Shown here: positions 1 through 8,419 of the stretch, in pieces | How positions within the stretch are numbered: position 1 is the first letter of the stretch | Layout: each line of letters opens with the position of its first letter | Assembly: GCF_013408425.1 (NCBI RefSeq) | Contig: NZ_JACBYV010000001.1 | Span: 3,720,001-3,784,000 of the forward strand | Reading direction: 5' to 3' | Source: Pseudomonas flavescens | GTDB lineage: Bacteria; Pseudomonadota; Gammaproteobacteria; Pseudomonadales; Pseudomonadaceae | Length of the DNA stretch: 64,000 nt | Translations under genes and position numbers: made by a program | Notes under the pieces: model-generated | The model's input: the letters and a program-made list of their open reading frames with translations, nothing else | Database searches by the model: none | Told to the model about the DNA's origin: nothing

Positions 1-525
1 TTCGTTCCGTCGCTGCACCCGGACCTGATCCGTGGCGTCGCCACCTATGCCCTGGAACTGTTCGAGGCCGCACCACCGCTCAAGCGCATCTATGTGCCCA
101 TTGGCCTCGGTTCGGGCATCTGCGGGGTGATCCGCACCCGCGACCTGCTCGGCCTGGACACCGAAGTGATCGGGGTGGTGAGCAGTGCCGCCGATGCCTA
201 CGCGCAAAGTTTCGCGGCCGGGCGGGTGATCTGCACCGACAGCGCCGACACCATCGCCGATGGCATGGCCTGCCGCATGCCGCAGCCCGAGGCGCTGGAG
301 ATCATCCGGGCCGGTGCCGCGCGCATCGTACGAGTCGATGACGACGAGATCCGCCAGGCCATTCGCATCCTTCACGAAGACACCCACAACCTCGCCGAAG
401 GCGCTGGAGCGGCAGCGCTGGCGGCATTGATCCAGGAACGTGAAATCAATCGGGGCCAACGCTCGGCGGTGGTGCTCAGCGGCGCCAACATCGACCGCGC
501 CGCCCTGGCCTCGATCCTGGCCTGA
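1..525 (+). CDS. Threonine/serine dehydratase family protein, C-terminal part
   Basis: The reading frame is open from the first base of the window, so the start codon lies upstream; 174 residues are visible. It is the C-terminal part of a fold-type II PLP enzyme of the threonine ammonia-lyase group, cytosolic enzymes that deaminate hydroxyl amino acids to 2-oxo acids. Visible support is the glycine-rich cofactor phosphate loop GLGSGICG (visible residues 35-42), the later EGAGAAALAAL segment and the VVLSGANID motif close to the C-terminus. No C-terminal ACT regulatory domain follows, so it resembles a catabolic or short dehydratase rather than biosynthetic IlvA. The PLP lysine would be upstream and is not seen. 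It ends 6 bases from the convergent AraC gene, with no obvious terminator between them. Confidence 0.85.
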   Translation, partial: FVPSLHPDLIRGVATYALELFEAAPPLKRIYVPIGLGSGICGVIRTRDLLGLDTEVIGVVSSAADAYAQSFAAGRVICTDSADTIADGMACRMPQPEALEIIRAGAARIVRVDDDEIRQAIRILHEDTHNLAEGAGAAALAALIQEREINRGQRSAVVLSGANIDRAALASILA

Positions 526-531
526 ACCGCC

Positions 532-1440
532 TCAGGACGCTTCGGCTACGCCCACTTGCCGTGAATAGGCGCGCGGCGCAAGACCGTGATGGCGGCGAAA
601 CACCTTGGCGAAATGACTGGGGTTGGAGTAGCCCACCGCCATCGCCACATCGCCGACCCGCTGGCCCTGACGCAGGCACAGGGCCGCGTGCTGCATGCGC
701 AGGTCCTGCAGTTCGGCATACACCCCCTTGCCGTACAACTGGCGGAAACCATCCTTGAGCTTGCGCACGTTCAACTGCACTTCGGCAGCCAGGCTCTCGA
801 GCGTCCACGGGCGCTCGAGGGCTTCGCGCAGGTGTTGGTGAGCACGTTCCAAACGCAGTCGATCACGCCCTCCGAGCACGCTGGGGCGCAGGTTCTCCTG
901 TAGATAACCGAGCATTTCAGCGAGCATCTCGAAAGCCTTGGCACGCATCAGGATGTCCCGCGCCAGGCCTTCCAGGCGGCAATCGAGCATCTCCAGACCA
1001 ATACGACGCAGCACGTGCGGCGCGGGAAATTGCACCAGCCGCGCCAGGCCGTCACTGGAGCAGGCCCGCTCCCACGGGCCGGCACTGTCGAACAACCATT
1101 CCCCAACCCTCAGGCGCTGCAGTATCTGCGGGGCGAAGCTGATGTTCACACCGCGTAGCCGCGAGCCTGCCGGCAGCAGACCTTCGCCCCGTACGGAGAC
1201 ACTGGAGTGGTAGAGGCAGCAGGTGTCATTGCGCAGATCCATTGCCGGGGTGTCGGCGAACTGCCGCCAACCACCGCCCTGCTCGTAGTAGGCGAGGGTC
1301 AGGGAGGGATGACTGTCGGCCTGCACGTACAGGTCGTGCTCGCCATCCATTTCGATCAGGCGCACGTCCAGTTCCTCGTCAGCGAAGCTGGCGAAAACGT
1401 CGTTCAGGGGGCGGTCGGCGTAATAGTGATTGATGGCCAT
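532..1440 (-). CDS. AraC-family regulator of the adjacent siderophore-uptake genes
   Basis: A 302-residue cytosolic DNA-binding regulator. The C-terminal ~85 residues form the AraC double helix-turn-helix: TLESLAAEVQLNVRKLKDGF is the first helix pair, and VAMAVGYSNPSHFAKVFRRH is the highly conserved second one. The N-terminal ~200 residues would bind the effector. It is transcribed divergently from a TonB receptor, the arrangement of PchR (pyochelin) and YbtA (yersiniabactin), so I infer that it activates the receptor when its siderophore is present. I prefer the ATG at 1440, which has GGAG eight bases upstream, over an in-frame GTG at 1449. A Fur box lies 32 bases upstream of this start. The ligand identity is inference. 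Confidence 0.87.
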   Translation of the reverse strand: MAINHYYADRPLNDVFASFADEELDVRLIEMDGEHDLYVQADSHPSLTLAYYEQGGGWRQFADTPAMDLRNDTCCLYHSSVSVRGEGLLPAGSRLRGVNISFAPQILQRLRVGEWLFDSAGPWERACSSDGLARLVQFPAPHVLRRIGLEMLDCRLEGLARDILMRAKAFEMLAEMLGYLQENLRPSVLGGRDRLRLERAHQHLREALERPWTLESLAAEVQLNVRKLKDGFRQLYGKGVYAELQDLRMQHAALCLRQGQRVGDVAMAVGYSNPSHFAKVFRRHHGLAPRAYSRQVGVAEAS

Positions 1441-1471
1441 GGCTGACACTCCACAAGGCGATCACAATAAA

Positions 1472-1486
1472 TGAGAACACTTATCA
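1472..1486. promoter_or_regulatory. Fur box in the divergent AraC/TonB-receptor promoter
   Basis: The sequence TGAGAACACTTATCA is a 7-1-7 inverted repeat. It agrees with the Fur consensus TGATAATNATTATCA at 11 of the 14 half-site positions. It lies between the divergent AraC gene and the TonB receptor gene, so iron repression of both is likely. Binding itself is inferred. Confidence 0.7.
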
Positions 1487-1586
1487 GTTAAAGTGCCGAT
1501 CACGCGCATTTACGCCCGATCGCACGCGCAACCTCCCCCCGAGCGGCGGAATATGCCGGCCATTCATCCATGGAGATGCCTGCATC

Positions 1587-3587
1587 ATGCGCCTGACGCC
1601 CTTGAGCTTTGCCATTCTGTGCTCCAGCGGTCTGCCGGCCCTGGCCCACGCCGCCGTCGACCTGCCTGGCCTGCAAGTCACGGCGAGCAAACGCGAGACC
1701 AGCCTGGCGGAGACCGACATGGCCTTGTCCGTCGCCGAACAGGAGGACCTGCAACGCGCCAACATCGGCAATAGCAAGGAACTGAATCGAGTCTTCCCCG
1801 AACTGTTCCTGAGCCAAAGTGGCCTGAGCCTGTTCCCCAATCTGAGCCTGCGCGGGATCTCGTCCGCCGACGCCTACAGCGCACCGGTGGCGTTCTACGT
1901 CGATGGCGTGCCCTATGTGCTCGGCGCCTTCAACCAGCAGTTGCTCGACATCGAACGCATCGAATTGCTCAAAGGCCCTCAAGGCACCCTGTACGGGCGC
2001 AACGCCCACGCCGGCGCCTTGAGTATCGTCACCCGCCGCCCGGAAAACGCTGCGCAGTTGAAGGTGGGTAGCCGCGTCAGCAATCTCAATCGCGAGGTCA
2101 GCGCCAGCGTCAGTGGCGCTCTGGTCGAAGACCGCCTACTCGCCGAGGCCGCCGTCTTTCACAATGATCTGCAAGGCGAGCTCAAGGGCAGCCCGCAGCA
2201 CGGTGACGGCGACAACGGCGGTGGTCGCGTTGGCCTCACCCTGCTACCCAATGATGACCTGAGCGTCCGACTGGTCTACGCCCGTGATCGCCTGACATCC
2301 CACGAAGAGCGTTACCTGCCTTTCCACGGCTATGCCAGCCGAGCGGTCAACCCCGGGTGGCGCGAATCGTCTTTCACCCGCCGCGTGGAAACCAGCAGCG
2401 CGGTCATCGACTGGTCACTCGGCGATGCCTGGAAACTCACCTCCACCAGCGCCCTGCAGAGCTACCGTCACGAGCGCCTGCTCGGTGATTTCGGCCTCTA
2501 CCACCCGGAACGCCAGCGCACCCTCAGCCAGGAGTTGCGCCTCACCACCCAGGGCGAACAGCGTACCTGGGACGCCAACCTCGGCCTGTACTGGCAGGAC
2601 AGCAAGACCCACTCGCAACGCCGCACGGCACCTGGCGGCCCCTACGACTCCTTGCTGGGCCTGGCCGACAGCCGTATCGACAGCACCGAGAAGGCCGTTT
2701 TCGGTGAGCTCACCTGGCACATCGACGAACGCTGGGATCTGACCCTGGGCGCCCGCCACAGCCGCGAGGAGGCCAGCACCCGCTTCGTCCAGCAGGATGG
2801 CCTGATGGTGCCGGGCTTCGCCTACCGCGGGCAGGACCGCTTCAACGCCACCACGCCGAAGATCGTCCTGGGCTTCCAGGCAAGCGATGACCTGCGCATC
2901 TACGCACTGGCCAGCGAGGGCTACAAGCCCGGTGGTTTCAACCGCATCGGCAGCAGCAGTGCCGACGCCGTGGCCTACGACCCCGAGCGCTCGTTGAACC
3001 TGGAGGCTGGGTTCAAGGCCAGCCTGCTCGAGCGTCGCCTGTTCGCCAATGCCTCGCTTTACTGGATGCGCATCGAGGACGTGCAGCAGTACATCGGCAT
3101 GGTCGGCATTCAGAACCTGCAGAACATGGGCGACGCCCGCAGTGAAGGCGCCGAACTGTCGCTGGACTGGCTACCGGACGAGGATACCCGCCTGCACCTG
3201 GCTGGCACCATCAACCGTAGCCGTCTGGTGGATGCCGACGTCCGCCAGGGCAATCGCCTGGCTCTGGCGCCACGCGGCACCCTGCGCCTGTCGGCGGAAC
3301 GCAGCCTGCGCTGGGACGGCCTGCTCGGCGAGCTGCGCCCGAGTGTGGGTCTATCGTATGTTGGCCAGCATTACTTCGACGCCGACAACCAGTTGGCCCA
3401 GGGCGGCTACACCCTGTTCGATGCGCGCCTGACCTGGCAGCCGGCAGCGAGTTACCAAGTGGCCCTGTACGGCAACAACCTGACGGCCAAGGACTACCGC
3501 AGCTACGCCTACCTCTCGGGCGCAGATGCATTTGCCCAGGCCGGACCCGGGCGTGAGCTGGGTGTCGACCTGAGCCTGCGTTTCTGA
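1587..3587 (+). CDS. TonB-dependent outer-membrane siderophore receptor, FyuA-like
   Basis: A 666-residue outer-membrane receptor. It has a signal peptide (about residues 1-22, cleaved after AHA), a TonB-box-like segment LPGLQVTASKRE, a plug domain with ERIELLKGPQGTLYGRNAHAG (about 120-145), and a 22-strand barrel ending in a terminal Phe. From memory, conserved blocks resemble the yersiniabactin/pesticin receptor FyuA: VGIQNLQNMG, GQHYFDADNQLAQGGYT, and a C-terminus rich in YRSYAYLSGADAFAQ. This suggests a phenolate-thiazoline type ferric siderophore, although the exact ligand is unknown. GGAG lies 11 bases before the ATG. The stop is two bases before the MFS gene, so the three genes form one operon behind the Fur box at 1472-1486. 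Confidence 0.93.
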   Translation: MRLTPLSFAILCSSGLPALAHAAVDLPGLQVTASKRETSLAETDMALSVAEQEDLQRANIGNSKELNRVFPELFLSQSGLSLFPNLSLRGISSADAYSAPVAFYVDGVPYVLGAFNQQLLDIERIELLKGPQGTLYGRNAHAGALSIVTRRPENAAQLKVGSRVSNLNREVSASVSGALVEDRLLAEAAVFHNDLQGELKGSPQHGDGDNGGGRVGLTLLPNDDLSVRLVYARDRLTSHEERYLPFHGYASRAVNPGWRESSFTRRVETSSAVIDWSLGDAWKLTSTSALQSYRHERLLGDFGLYHPERQRTLSQELRLTTQGEQRTWDANLGLYWQDSKTHSQRRTAPGGPYDSLLGLADSRIDSTEKAVFGELTWHIDERWDLTLGARHSREEASTRFVQQDGLMVPGFAYRGQDRFNATTPKIVLGFQASDDLRIYALASEGYKPGGFNRIGSSSADAVAYDPERSLNLEAGFKASLLERRLFANASLYWMRIEDVQQYIGMVGIQNLQNMGDARSEGAELSLDWLPDEDTRLHLAGTINRSRLVDADVRQGNRLALAPRGTLRLSAERSLRWDGLLGELRPSVGLSYVGQHYFDADNQLAQGGYTLFDARLTWQPAASYQVALYGNNLTAKDYRSYAYLSGADAFAQAGPGRELGVDLSLRF

Positions 3588-3589
3588 CC

Positions 3590-4807
3590 ATGGCCCTGTC
3601 AGCCTCTCGCCGCATTCACGTGCTGCTGCTCGGCCAGTACACCAGCCTCGGACTGCTCGGTGGCTTCAGCCTGCAGCTGTTACCTGCCTACCTGCGCCGC
3701 GAGGGCGTCGGACTGGACAGCATCGGCCTCGTGGCCCTGGTGTTTCTGCCCCACGCACTGAAGCTGCTGTGGGCTCCGCAGGTAGACCGCTGGTGCCGCG
3801 AGCAGCGGCGTACCTGCCTGCTGCTGTGCTACGGCAGCCTGCTGGCCTGCATCTTCGCGCTGGCCAGCATCGACCCGGTGCAGCAGTTGCCTCTGGCGCT
3901 CGGCCTGCTGGGGCTGGCAGCGCTGTGCGCCGCCAGTGGCGATATCGCCAGCGACGGCCTTGCCGTAGCGGCCTTGCCAGAGCAAGCCTACCCGACCCTC
4001 AATCGGCTGCAGATCGGCGGCAGCTACCTCGGCTACCTGCTTGCCGGGTTACTGGCCGCTCCCCTGCTCGATCGCCATGGCTGGCACGCCGGGACCCTCG
4101 TGCTCGGCGCCCTGCTCGCCCTGTGCCTGTTACCACTGCTGAGCCTGCCCCTGCCCCGCGTCGATACTGGCTCGGCTCTGGCAAGACCCAGCCTGCGCCA
4201 TGCCTGGCGTTCGGTGATGCGTCGGCGTGCCGGGCTGGTGCTGCTAGCGCAATGCGGACCGCGGCTGATGCTGGGCATGGCGTCCGCCTACTGGATAGAC
4301 AGGGGCCTGAGCCTGACCCAGGCCGGCGCTCTGGAAGCCTGGTGCATAGGCATGGGCCTGCTCGGTAGCCTGGCGGCACCGGCGCTGCTGCAGCGCTTCG
4401 GCAATCGCCACAGCTGGTGCGCCGGCCTGTTGGTCCTGCTCGGCGTGAGCCTCTGGCTGCTGGCCGGGGAGCGCTGGGAACAGATCGGTGCAGCCCAGTT
4501 GGTGGTCGCCTTCAGCCTGGCCAATCTGGCCACCGGGCTGATCTTCGTCGCGCTCTACAGTCGCATGATGCAGTGGGCCGACCCCGGGCAACCGGGTACC
4601 GACGTCACCCTGCTGCAGTGCACCGATGCCTGGATCGGGCTGCTCGCCGGCCTGGGCGGCGCCTGGCTGGCCCACTGGGTCGGCTTCGACGGGCGCTTCC
4701 TGATTACCGCCGCATTGCTGCTGGCGGGACTGATCGGCATCCATCGCCTGCTCGACGAGCAGCCGCGCCCCACTACCCACTCGACACAGGAAACCCTTGG
4801 TTCATGA
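3590..4807 (+). CDS. MFS transporter of the RhtX/FptX siderophore-uptake type
   Basis: A 405-residue inner-membrane protein with about twelve hydrophobic segments. It is classed as a major facilitator by its overall pattern and by the basic loop after helix 2 (WAPQVDRWCREQRR). Single-protein permeases of the RhtX/FptX family carry ferri-siderophores such as rhizobactin 1021 or pyochelin across the inner membrane instead of an ABC importer. The assignment rests on length, topology and position immediately after a FyuA-like receptor. It overlaps the next gene by four bases (ATGA), indicating translational coupling. The precise substrate is inferred. Confidence 0.8.
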   Translation: MALSASRRIHVLLLGQYTSLGLLGGFSLQLLPAYLRREGVGLDSIGLVALVFLPHALKLLWAPQVDRWCREQRRTCLLLCYGSLLACIFALASIDPVQQLPLALGLLGLAALCAASGDIASDGLAVAALPEQAYPTLNRLQIGGSYLGYLLAGLLAAPLLDRHGWHAGTLVLGALLALCLLPLLSLPLPRVDTGSALARPSLRHAWRSVMRRRAGLVLLAQCGPRLMLGMASAYWIDRGLSLTQAGALEAWCIGMGLLGSLAAPALLQRFGNRHSWCAGLLVLLGVSLWLLAGERWEQIGAAQLVVAFSLANLATGLIFVALYSRMMQWADPGQPGTDVTLLQCTDAWIGLLAGLGGAWLAHWVGFDGRFLITAALLLAGLIGIHRLLDEQPRPTTHSTQETLGS

Positions 4808-6000
4808 GCGCTCCCATTCTCGTTCTTGGCGCCGGCATCGCCGGTCTGGCCACAGCCTGGTGGCTCAAACAGCGCGGCTTCACCCCGGTCATCGTGGAGA
4901 AGGCTGCACAGTTGCGTCATGACGGCTTCGTTCTCAGCCTGGGTGGCACCGGCTACAGCATCGCCGAGCGCATGGACATCGTCGACAAGTTGCGTGGGCA
5001 CAGCGTCAATCTGGGTCGCACGCTGTTCCGTGACAGCCAGAACCGCGACGTGCTGCTGGTCGACCATAGCCGACACCTGCGCAACCTCAACCTCCTGCCC
5101 GTTTGTCGCGACGATCTGGTGCAGGTGCTGCACGATGCCCTCGACGGCCAGGTGGAGATACGTTTCGGCCTTTGCCTGCAGGCTTATGAAGAAGACGCCG
5201 AAGGCGTCGATGTGAGCTTCGATGATGGCAGCGAGCAACGCTTCGCCTTCGTGGTGGGTGCAGAGGGCTGCTTTTCCGACCTGCGCCGACGCGCCTTCGC
5301 CGACGACGAAAGCTGCCTGCGCTCTCTGGGCTACAACGCCGCATCGTTCATCGTGGACGGTGACATGGCGGCCGGGGGGGAACGCCACCTATCGTTTTCC
5401 GAGCCAGGCTATGTGGTCGAGTGTTACAGCATGCGCCCCGGGCTGCTGGCTACCTTGTGGCTATGGCACAGCCAGGATAGCAGCCGCATCCCGGCGCAAC
5501 GACGCAAGGCCGTGCTGCGCGAGACCTTCTCTCAGGCCAGTCCTGCAGTACTCGACCTGCTCGCCCCCCTGCCGGACGATCAGGGCTTCTATCTCGATCA
5601 CCTGATGCAAGTGCATTTGCCGCAATGGCATCAAGGGCGTCTGGTGCTGGTCGGGGATGCCGCCCATTGCCTGACCCTGGCCTCGGGCCGCGGCGCCAGC
5701 ATGGCCCTCACCGGGGCCTGGCTGCTGGCAGATGAACTGAGCAAGAGCTTCGACTGCGCGGCATTGGCCCGTTACGACGCCACCTTGCGTCCGGATATCG
5801 ATGAATTGCAGGCGCTGGCTCCGCGCATGGCGGGTTGGTACGCGCCACTGACGCGGCGCGCCTGGCACCTGCGCAACTGGACCATGCGCCTGATGCCTGC
5901 CTCTCTCACTGCCTGGCTACTGCGCCGCACCTTCGAGCGGCTCAAACGCACGCCACTGGCACAGCGGGTCGATGCCGCGCCGAATCAGCTCAGACACTGA
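4804..6000 (+). CDS. FAD-dependent monooxygenase in the siderophore cassette
   Basis: A 398-residue cytosolic flavoprotein of the p-hydroxybenzoate-hydroxylase-like group. The N-terminal dinucleotide-binding motif is GAGIAGLATAWWLKQRG (about residues 8-24), ending in the acidic IVEKA strand. The second FAD motif is LVLVGDAAHCLTLASGRGAS near residue 280. Start ATG 4804 overlaps the MFS stop. The substrate is unknown. Because it is the last gene of a Fur-box operon for siderophore import, it may oxidise the imported siderophore to release iron or use it as carbon; that is inference. No ferric-reductase features are visible. It ends convergent with, and overlapping by 11 bases, the next minus-strand gene. 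Confidence 0.85.
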   Translation: MSAPILVLGAGIAGLATAWWLKQRGFTPVIVEKAAQLRHDGFVLSLGGTGYSIAERMDIVDKLRGHSVNLGRTLFRDSQNRDVLLVDHSRHLRNLNLLPVCRDDLVQVLHDALDGQVEIRFGLCLQAYEEDAEGVDVSFDDGSEQRFAFVVGAEGCFSDLRRRAFADDESCLRSLGYNAASFIVDGDMAAGGERHLSFSEPGYVVECYSMRPGLLATLWLWHSQDSSRIPAQRRKAVLRETFSQASPAVLDLLAPLPDDQGFYLDHLMQVHLPQWHQGRLVLVGDAAHCLTLASGRGASMALTGAWLLADELSKSFDCAALARYDATLRPDIDELQALAPRMAGWYAPLTRRAWHLRNWTMRLMPASLTAWLLRRTFERLKRTPLAQRVDAAPNQLRH

Positions 6001-6868
6001 CCGACAGCGTGGAACCAATGGCAACCGAGATGGCGACACCGCCGCCGCCCATATCGCCGGCAGCCTTTTCCACATCGGCGAGCTGCTTGTCGATATCGCC
6101 GAGCAGCTTCCTGCTTTCCTCATCCGGCTCGGCACTGAGCTGCGCCTTGACCATGGCCAGCAATTGCTTGAGCTGGCGAGCGACCTTTTTCAGTTCTTCG
6201 GCATCGGCACGGCGCTGCTGGTCGTCTCGGCCACGTTGGGCGCGCTCCGTGGTGGTTTGTGGCTGCTCGTCGCCGTCGGCCTCTGCATCGCCCTCCTCGG
6301 TAGACGCTTCTTGCGCCGCTGCAGCAGTCACCACTGCGGCCTCGGGGTCGGCTTCGACCTCCGACGGCACCTCGCTGATCGCTTCCACTGCCGTGGCCGT
6401 TTCGGTTGCCTGAGCGCCTTCGACATTCACGCCAGACGCCGGAGCGGCGCCGGCATTCGCATTCACGGTGGTGGAACTGCCGGAGGGCTCCTTGAGCACC
6501 GCGGCCGCCTGCCCCAGTTCCTGAGCCAGTTGCTTGATCTGCCGCAACGCGCCTTTCGCCGCGGCAGGGCCGAGGGCGATGACCAGTTGCTTGAGCATCT
6601 CGATACGTTTCTTGATGTCTTCGAGGCGCTGGCGGGCTGCTTCCTTGCGAGACTCCTGCTGGTTGGCCTGCATGGAGCGCAGCTTGGCCGATGCTTCACG
6701 CATGGTTTTCATGCGCTTTTGCGCGTAGTCGCTGAGGGTCAGGGTGACCGACGGCTGCTGCTTGTCGGGCTCGCTGGCAACGGTCGAGGGAGCTGCAGCC
6801 GCCTCACCCGAGGCACGAGCCGGGGTCGTTCTGACAGGCCCTGTGGTGGCGGGCGTGATAGTCGACAT
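5990..6868 (-). CDS. Alanine/glutamate-rich coiled-coil protein of unknown function
   Basis: I do not recognise this 292-residue protein. It has no signal peptide or membrane helix. A Thr/Pro/Ala-rich N-terminus is followed by a charged helical segment (YAQKRMKTMREASAKLRSMQ and the following ~70 residues), an acidic Ala/Glu/Val-rich linker, a second helical segment (ELKKVARQLKQLLAMVKAQL) and a Gly-rich hydrophobic tail ending AISVAIGSTLSVSV. Both helical stretches look coiled-coil. I chose the ATG at 6868, preceded by AGGAC; an in-frame start at 6958 would add 30 residues of low-complexity sequence. Its 3' end overlaps the convergent monooxygenase gene. It might be a structural or secreted-substrate protein, but nothing proves it. 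Confidence 0.6.
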   Translation of the reverse strand: MSTITPATTGPVRTTPARASGEAAAAPSTVASEPDKQQPSVTLTLSDYAQKRMKTMREASAKLRSMQANQQESRKEAARQRLEDIKKRIEMLKQLVIALGPAAAKGALRQIKQLAQELGQAAAVLKEPSGSSTTVNANAGAAPASGVNVEGAQATETATAVEAISEVPSEVEADPEAAVVTAAAAQEASTEEGDAEADGDEQPQTTTERAQRGRDDQQRRADAEELKKVARQLKQLLAMVKAQLSAEPDEESRKLLGDIDKQLADVEKAAGDMGGGGVAISVAIGSTLSVSV

Positions 6869-6965
6869 GCTACGTCCTGTGCCTGGCGAATGTGTCAGGG
6901 TATCGGCTGATGGCAGGCAAACTTGAACCTGGTGGCTCGCCCCGGGGCTGTCGGTCATGACGCCG

Positions 6966-7002
6966 AAAAACGAAAAGCCCCGGCGTTGCGGCCGGGGCTT
7001 CT
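6966..7002 (-). terminator. Intrinsic terminator after csbD-like gene
   Basis: A GC-rich hairpin with arms AAGCCCCGG and CCGGGGCTT is followed, on the minus strand, by a broken T-run (TTTTCGTTTTTCGG). It lies 36 bases past the CsbD-family stop. Confidence 0.8.
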
Positions 7003-7038
7003 CATGAAAACGGTGGCGTATCGAGCGCCAGCGGCAAG

Positions 7039-7236
7039 TCAGTACTTGCTGCGGAAATCGCGCAACTCGTCTTCTGCCTTTTCCTTGGTCCAGCCGTAGC
7101 GTTCCTGCAACTTGCCAGCCAGGTATTCGCTATGGCCTTCGGCGACATCCACGTCGTCGTTGGTCAGCTTGCCCCAGCGGGTCTTGATGTCACCGCTGAG
7201 CTGCTTCCACTTACCTTTGATAATGTCGGAATTCAT
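7039..7236 (-). CDS. CsbD-family stress-response protein
   Basis: A 65-residue cytosolic protein of the CsbD/YjbJ family: small, highly charged, abundant proteins induced by general stress or stationary phase, with unknown molecular role. The family signature is clear in [20 protein letters not shown] followed by [14 protein letters not shown]. The length is typical. A good ribosome-binding site (AGGAGAG) precedes the ATG. It lies 61 bases downstream of a BON-domain gene on the same strand, and the two are probably co-transcribed stress genes ending at the terminator at 6966-7002. Confidence 0.93.
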   Translation of the reverse strand: MNSDIIKGKWKQLSGDIKTRWGKLTNDDVDVAEGHSEYLAGKLQERYGWTKEKAEDELRDFRSKY

Positions 7237-7297
7237 GATTCAACTCTCCTCTGTACAGGGAAGAAAGCAGGCTCATCGAGCCTGCCCGGAAACATGA

Positions 7298-7663
7298 TCA
7301 GTCGGCAGTTTTCAGGCCGTCAGCCGAAACAGCTTGAACGCCTTTGATTTCCTTGGCTTTGGCGACAGCGAGGTCACGCTCGGCTTCGGTAGCCACGACA
7401 CCGGACAGGGCAACTACACCCTTGTTGGTTTCGACTTTGATGTCCAGAGCGCTGAGACCGTCGTCAGCCAGGAAGGTCGACTTCACTTTGCTGGTGATCC
7501 AGGTATCGGAAACCGCTTCTTCGGCCTTGTCCATGGTGTTAGCAGCCAGCATGGTCGGCTGGGTGCTGCTGTAGGTGTCGGCGAAAGCGGTACCCGCCAC
7601 GGACAAGCTCAGGGCGGTCGCAGTGATAGCGGCAAAAGCGAACTTATTGATTGGCTGTTTCAT
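7298..7663 (-). CDS. Periplasmic BON-domain protein (OsmY-like)
   Basis: A 121-residue exported protein. The signal peptide spans about residues 1-29 (hydrophobic AAITATALSLSVAGTAFA, cleavage after AFA). The mature part holds a single BON domain: ISDTWITSKVKSTF-type start, then the glycine-containing core VETNKGVVALSGVV and the ERDLAVAKAKEIKGVQAV helix. BON domains associate with membranes or other envelope components and are common in osmotic-stress proteins such as OsmY, which has two copies. The ATG at 7663 has AGGAG eight bases upstream; an in-frame GTG at 7672 is less likely. Upstream lies an A/T-rich tract (7745-7800) that may hold its promoter. Confidence 0.9.
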   Translation of the reverse strand: MKQPINKFAFAAITATALSLSVAGTAFADTYSSTQPTMLAANTMDKAEEAVSDTWITSKVKSTFLADDGLSALDIKVETNKGVVALSGVVATEAERDLAVAKAKEIKGVQAVSADGLKTAD

Positions 7664-7903
7664 GGGTAACACTCCTGATTATTCGAGTTGGCCACATCCA
7701 ACTACCGGCTGTGGCTGCCCAATACCTATCGCAAGCGCTGTGCCACTTTTTTTAAAAAAAATAATCCTTTAAAAACAATAACTTAATAGACAAACAGAAT
7801 TGCATTTTCCGTGCAAACTGCATGTTCCAGCGAAACCACTCAGGCAGATTGCACGAAATTTCAAATCGCCATTACACCTGCCGGGTCACCCCGAGCGACA
7901 GCC

Positions 7904-7934
7904 ACAAAAAAACCGGTCGATTGACCGGCTTTCC
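7904..7934 (-). terminator. Intrinsic terminator of sspA-sspB
   Basis: The hairpin AAGCCGGTC-AATC-GACCGGTTT, read on the minus strand, is followed by an unbroken T-run. It sits about 22 bases past the sspB stop. Confidence 0.85.
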
Positions 7935-7955
7935 GATTCGAGCACGAGATCGTGT

Positions 7956-8369
7956 CTATTTGACGACCTTGAGGCTTGGTCGACCGCTCGGCCGCGGCGG
8001 CTCGTCGTCAGGTGGCCCCTGCTCGTCCTGCACATCCTCGACCTCGGCCTGCGTAACTGGCGGCTCCAGATCGAAGACCATGCCCTGGCCATTCTCTCGC
8101 GCATAGATCGCCAGCACAGCAGGTGCCGGTACGAACAGGCTGTGCGCGACACCACCGAAGCGGCCTTCGAAGCTGACCGCGTCGTTTTTCATGGCCAGCT
8201 CACGCACGGCGGTGGGCGATACATTGAGCACGATCTGCCCGTCGCTGACGAAGCCTGGCGGAACCTTCACGCCTGGATATTCGGCATTGACCAGCAGATG
8301 GGGCGTGCAATCGTTGTCGACGATCCACTCGTAAAGCGCGCGAATCAGATAAGGACGACTGGAGTTCAT
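7956..8369 (-). CDS. sspB: SspB, ClpXP specificity-enhancing factor
   Basis: A 137-residue cytosolic adaptor that binds ssrA-tagged peptides and delivers them to the ClpXP protease. The folded domain is about residues 1-100 (start MNSSRPYLIRALYEWIVDN, then the substrate-groove strands LNVSPTAVRELAM and RFGGVAHSLFVPA). An acidic Pro-rich linker leads to the C-terminal ClpX-tethering peptide RPSLKVVK. Start ATG 8369 is preceded by AGGAGG. It lies 50 bases after sspA, the conserved operon order, and ends at the terminator at 7904-7934. Confidence 0.96.
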   Translation of the reverse strand: MNSSRPYLIRALYEWIVDNDCTPHLLVNAEYPGVKVPPGFVSDGQIVLNVSPTAVRELAMKNDAVSFEGRFGGVAHSLFVPAPAVLAIYARENGQGMVFDLEPPVTQAEVEDVQDEQGPPDDEPPRPSGRPSLKVVK

Positions 8370-8419
8370 CAAACCTCCTGGGCTTGAACACGCCACCTAC
8401 GGCGCGCAAGGAAAATGGG

